Assembly (NCBI GenBank): GCA_900754715.1
Contig: CAAEDX010000192.1
Span: 1 to 8,287, forward strand
Source of the DNA: Erysipelotrichaceae bacterium
GTDB lineage: Bacteria > Bacillota_I > Bacilli_A > Erysipelotrichales > Erysipelotrichaceae
Direction of reading: 5' to 3'
Length of the DNA stretch: 8,287 nucleotides
The notes under the pieces were generated by a model. That model was not told the DNA's origin. It ran no database searches and worked only from the letters and a program-made list of their open reading frames with translations. Positions 6,260 through 8,287 of the stretch are shown here, piece by piece (positions within the stretch are counted from its first letter, which is position 1; the number at the start of each line of letters is the position of its first letter). Both the position numbers and the translations under genes were made by a program.

Positions 6260-6682
6260 TCAGCCCCCGTTTGCATGATCCAGATAGCTTTGCAGGATCT
6301 GCACCGCCGCCATCTGATCAATGACTTTCTTTCTTTTTTTTCTGGATACATCTCCCTGCAAAAGGATACGGTTCGCTGCGACCGTCGTCAGCCGCTCATC
6401 CCAAAGAACGACCTCGACGCCAAGCGCTTCCAGCTTTTCCTTGAAAGCGATGGAGATCTCCCCGCGAATGCCGATGTCCCCGTTCATGTGCCGGGGAAGG
6501 CCCAGCACGACCTTGGCGGCATGCTGCTCCCTGATCAGTGACGCTGCCTGCTTCAGCGCATCATCATAATCATCGCTCTCAAAGCGCAAGGTCGTCAGCG
6601 CGCGGGCGATCAGGCCGAGCGGATCGCTTACGCTGACCCCCAGCGTCTTGCTGCCAAGATCAAACCCCAGCGTTCTATTCAT
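6260..6682 (-). CDS. ruvX: RuvX/YqgF RNase H-fold nuclease
   Basis: This is a 140-residue member of the YqgF family, described as a putative Holliday-junction resolvase and in several bacteria linked to maturation of the 5' end of pre-16S rRNA. It has the RNase H-like fold signature: LGFDLGSKTLGVSVSD (5-20) with Asp8, VVLGLPRHMNGDIG (58-71), WDERLTT (94-100) with Glu96, and DVSRKKRKKVIDQMAAVQILQ (111-131) with Asp122. These acidic residues are the proposed catalytic set, and length is standard (about 135-150). The ATG at 6682 lies inside the last codons of ireB, giving an 8-base overlap (AATGAATAG), with GGAAG a few bases upstream. Coupled translation with ireB is likely. A 31-base gap containing a good ribosome binding site separates it from yrzB. 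Confidence 0.96.
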   Translation of the reverse strand: MNRTLGFDLGSKTLGVSVSDPLGLIARALTTLRFESDDYDDALKQAASLIREQHAAKVVLGLPRHMNGDIGIRGEISIAFKEKLEALGVEVVLWDERLTTVAANRILLQGDVSRKKRKKVIDQMAAVQILQSYLDHANGG

Positions 6683-6932
6683 TGTCTTCCAGATAGGCTC
6701 TCACAAGTTCCTCGATGATCTCATAGCGTTCCACGCTCTGGATGATCGTACGGGCATTCTTATGTGAGGAAATATATGCCGGATCATTGGAGATCAGATA
6801 TCCAGCAAGCTGATTGACCGAATTGTATCCTCTTTCCTCCAGTGCCTCCTGTACCAGGCGCAGCACATGTTTGATCGTATCGCGCCTGAGATCCTCTGAG
6901 CGAAAGGACATCGTTTCAGTAATATCTTTCAT
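6675..6932 (-). CDS. ireB: IreB family regulatory phosphoprotein
   Basis: This is an 85-residue cytoplasmic protein of the IreB (DUF965, YrzL) family. In Enterococcus faecalis IreB is phosphorylated by the PASTA kinase IreK on N-terminal threonines and affects cephalosporin resistance. The family core is clear: ERGYNSVNQLAGYLISNDPAY (33-53) and SHKNART (56-62), followed by ERYEIIEELVRAYL (68-81). Thr7 in the MKDITETMSF start lines up with the known phospho-Thr7, and Thr5 is close to the second site (Thr4). Whether this organism phosphorylates it is inference. The ATG at 6932 follows AGGAGG with a 7-base spacer. It is the first gene of the tight ireB-ruvX pair; a 48-base AT-richer gap upstream separates it from alaS and may hold a promoter. 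Confidence 0.95.
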   Translation of the reverse strand: MKDITETMSFRSEDLRRDTIKHVLRLVQEALEERGYNSVNQLAGYLISNDPAYISSHKNARTIIQSVERYEIIEELVRAYLEDNE

Positions 6933-6962
6933 CGTATTACCTCCTGTTCTGCCTACGAAGCT

Positions 6963-6991
6963 ATTTTACCTTAAATCACATCAAATTGAAA
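6963..6991 (-). promoter_or_regulatory. Possible promoter of ireB
   Basis: The alaS-ireB gap is AT-rich compared with its surroundings. On the minus strand TAAAAT (6968-6963) could be a -10 and TTTCAA (6991-6986) a weak -35 at 17-base spacing, three of six matches. The start would fall near 6956, giving a leader of about 24 bases that includes the AGGAGG site. No terminator is visible after alaS, so read-through from alaS is equally possible. Confidence 0.35.
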
Positions 6992-8287
6992 GTGTTTCAG
7001 CGAGCTTATTTTCGACGGCCTTCAGCGCATCGCTCAGATGCGCGGCATCTTTACCGCCGGCCTGGGCCAGATCGGGCTTGCCCCCGCCCTTGCCGCCGCA
7101 CACTTCCGCGGCCGCTTTGACCAGGTCGCCGCAGCGCACGCCGCGCTTGATCGCAGCCTTGCCTGCGCCGGCAACGAACACGACTTTATCTTCACTGACG
7201 GAAGCCAGGAAGACCACCGCGTCTTCTTTTTGTGCCTTGATGTTGGACGCAATGTCTTTCATTGCCTTGGCATCCATGCCATCCATGCGTTCGATGAGCA
7301 CTTGCAGATCGGCAAACGGCTTCAGCTGATGCACAAGATCACGTGCCTTCAACGCAAAGATCTGCTCATTGGCCCGGGCATACGCTTTTGACAAAGCCGC
7401 AAGCTCTTCGCTAAGCTGAGCGACCTTGCTTTCGACTTGCGCAATGCCTTTGAGCTTCAACGCATGCGCGATGTTCTGCAGTGTCTGCTGATGAGCCGCA
7501 AACTCCTCATAAGCCGCATAACCGGTCTTGGCCGTGATGCGGCGCACGCCGGAGCCGACGCTTTCTTCGGAAACGATCTTGCACAATCCGATCTGACTGG
7601 TGTTGTCCACATGTGTGCCGCCGCAGAACTCACAGGAGACATCGCCCATCGTCACGACCCGGACGATATCGCCATACTTCTCATCAAACAATGCTGTCGC
7701 ATTGCGTTTCTTCGCTTCCTCGATCGGAAGCTCTTCTTTGATGACCGGACAGCCTGCTGTGATATAACGGTTCACCAGCGCTTCTACCGCCATCAGCTGT
7801 TCTTCGCTGATCTTCTCAAAATGCGTGAAGTCAAAGCGCAGATATTCCGGACAGTTGTATGATCCAGCCTGCGCGATATGGTCGCCCACGATCTGCTTCA
7901 GCGCGCTCTGCAGCAGATGCGTGCATGAATGATTGGCCATCGTCTGCGTACGCTTGCGCACATCCACGCAAAGCGAAAGCCGATCGCCGATGTGCAGTGT
8001 GCCTTTTTTCATCACGATGTGGTGCAGCGGCTGACCATGCGGTGCCTTATGCACCTCGTTCACTTCTGCTTCGCACGCTGCGCCGCGGATGATGCCGCAG
8101 TCGCCGATCTGCCCGCCGCTCTCCGCATAGAAGCACGTCGTATCAAAGATGACGCTGCCCTCATCTGTGATCTCTTCGCATTTAACGCCGTCTTTGAACA
8201 GCGCGATGACCTCGCCTTCGCAGCTGAGCTGTTCATAGCCGACAAATCGAGAAGGGCGCTCGAAGTTCATCAGATCCGCGGCCTGGC
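6981..8287 (-). CDS. alaS: Alanyl-tRNA synthetase, C-terminal half (5' part outside window)
   Basis: AlaS charges tRNA-Ala and hydrolyses mischarged Ser- or Gly-tRNA-Ala. The open frame runs off the right edge; 434 residues are visible of an expected 870 or so. The aminoacylation domain lies outside. Visible first is the linker with FYAESGGQIGD (52-62). The editing domain follows, with NHSCTHLL (118-125; His119 and His123 of the HxxxH metal site) and CEFCGGTHV (218-226; Cys221 and His225). After a coiled-coil region (about 285-315) comes the C-Ala/DHHA1 domain, with glycine-rich GGKGGGKPDLAQAGG (397-411). All four metal-site residues are present, so editing should be functional. A methionine codon at 8270 is internal, not a start: the frame continues upstream with in-family residues. 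It is the most upstream gene of the minus-strand block, followed by ireB as in other Bacillota. Confidence 0.97.
   Translation of the reverse strand, partial: QAADLMNFERPSRFVGYEQLSCEGEVIALFKDGVKCEEITDEGSVIFDTTCFYAESGGQIGDCGIIRGAACEAEVNEVHKAPHGQPLHHIVMKKGTLHIGDRLSLCVDVRKRTQTMANHSCTHLLQSALKQIVGDHIAQAGSYNCPEYLRFDFTHFEKISEEQLMAVEALVNRYITAGCPVIKEELPIEEAKKRNATALFDEKYGDIVRVVTMGDVSCEFCGGTHVDNTSQIGLCKIVSEESVGSGVRRITAKTGYAAYEEFAAHQQTLQNIAHALKLKGIAQVESKVAQLSEELAALSKAYARANEQIFALKARDLVHQLKPFADLQVLIERMDGMDAKAMKDIASNIKAQKEDAVVFLASVSEDKVVFVAGAGKAAIKRGVRCGDLVKAAAEVCGGKGGGKPDLAQAGGKDAAHLSDALKAVENKLAETLSI

Noticed and set aside
6245..6272. A GC-rich hairpin between ruvX and yrzB (GGGGC and GCCCC with a six-base loop)
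   Set aside because: The stem is only 5 bp and is followed by just three T, and the yrzB ribosome binding site follows at once. It is too weak to call a terminator.
8268..8270. ATG at 8270 as start of a separate short AlaX-type editing protein
   Set aside because: The frame continues upstream to the window edge with residues fitting full-length AlaS, the downstream part includes the C-Ala domain of AlaS, and no ribosome binding site precedes this ATG.
1..8287. Search for CRISPR repeats, insertion sequences, tRNAs, riboswitches, toxin-antitoxin or defence genes
   Set aside because: No repeated spacer pattern, transposase, inverted terminal repeats, cloverleaf or unusual cluster was seen. All coding space is taken by recognisable housekeeping or competence genes, so I see no undescribed system here.

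Overview
This window is a compact, housekeeping-type stretch of a Bacillota (Firmicutes) chromosome. Ten of the eleven genes lie on the minus strand; only rpsT is on the plus strand. Two things point to Bacillota: the order alaS-ireB-ruvX-yrzB(DUF1292)-mltG-greA, and the separate comEA-comEC-holA cluster facing a convergent rpsT. Both resemble the corresponding Bacillus subtilis neighbourhoods. IreB and YrzB are largely Bacillota families. By eye the DNA is moderately GC-rich (mid-50s percent, not computed), and HolA, ComEC and MltG are divergent from Bacillus. A GC-richer member of the Erysipelotrichia is my best guess, but this is inference.

Layout, left to right. The 3' end of rpsT (1-194, plus) meets holA (224-1174, minus) at a hairpin that can terminate transcription from both sides. 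Upstream of holA on the minus strand lie comEC (1182 to about 3137) and comEA (3106-3585). These three genes form a tight unit with overlapping or nearly overlapping ends. A strong hairpin terminator (3632-3658) separates them from a HAD-family phosphatase (3658-4290). A second terminator (4303-4327) separates the phosphatase from greA (4333-4821). greA has its own promoter with a perfect extended -10 box (4845-4853). Further upstream are mltG (4890-5984), yrzB (5968-6228), ruvX (6260-6682), ireB (6675-6932) and the C-terminal half of alaS (6981-8287, cut by the window end). Short overlaps join ireB to ruvX and yrzB to mltG.

Functionally, the right half combines translation (AlaS), a target of the cell-wall-sensing Ser/Thr kinase (IreB), RNA processing (RuvX/YqgF), glycan-strand termination in peptidoglycan synthesis (MltG) and rescue of backtracked RNA polymerase (GreA). 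The left half combines DNA uptake (ComEA receptor, ComEC channel) with the clamp-loader subunit HolA.

I found no mobile element, CRISPR array, tRNA, rRNA, defence system or novel system. No gene-free stretch exceeds 100 bases. The points worth a second look are small: a shortened ComEC core, an uncertain non-ATG comEC start inside comEA, terminators placed directly before the ribosome binding site or leader of the next gene, and a marked excess of the tetramer GATC.
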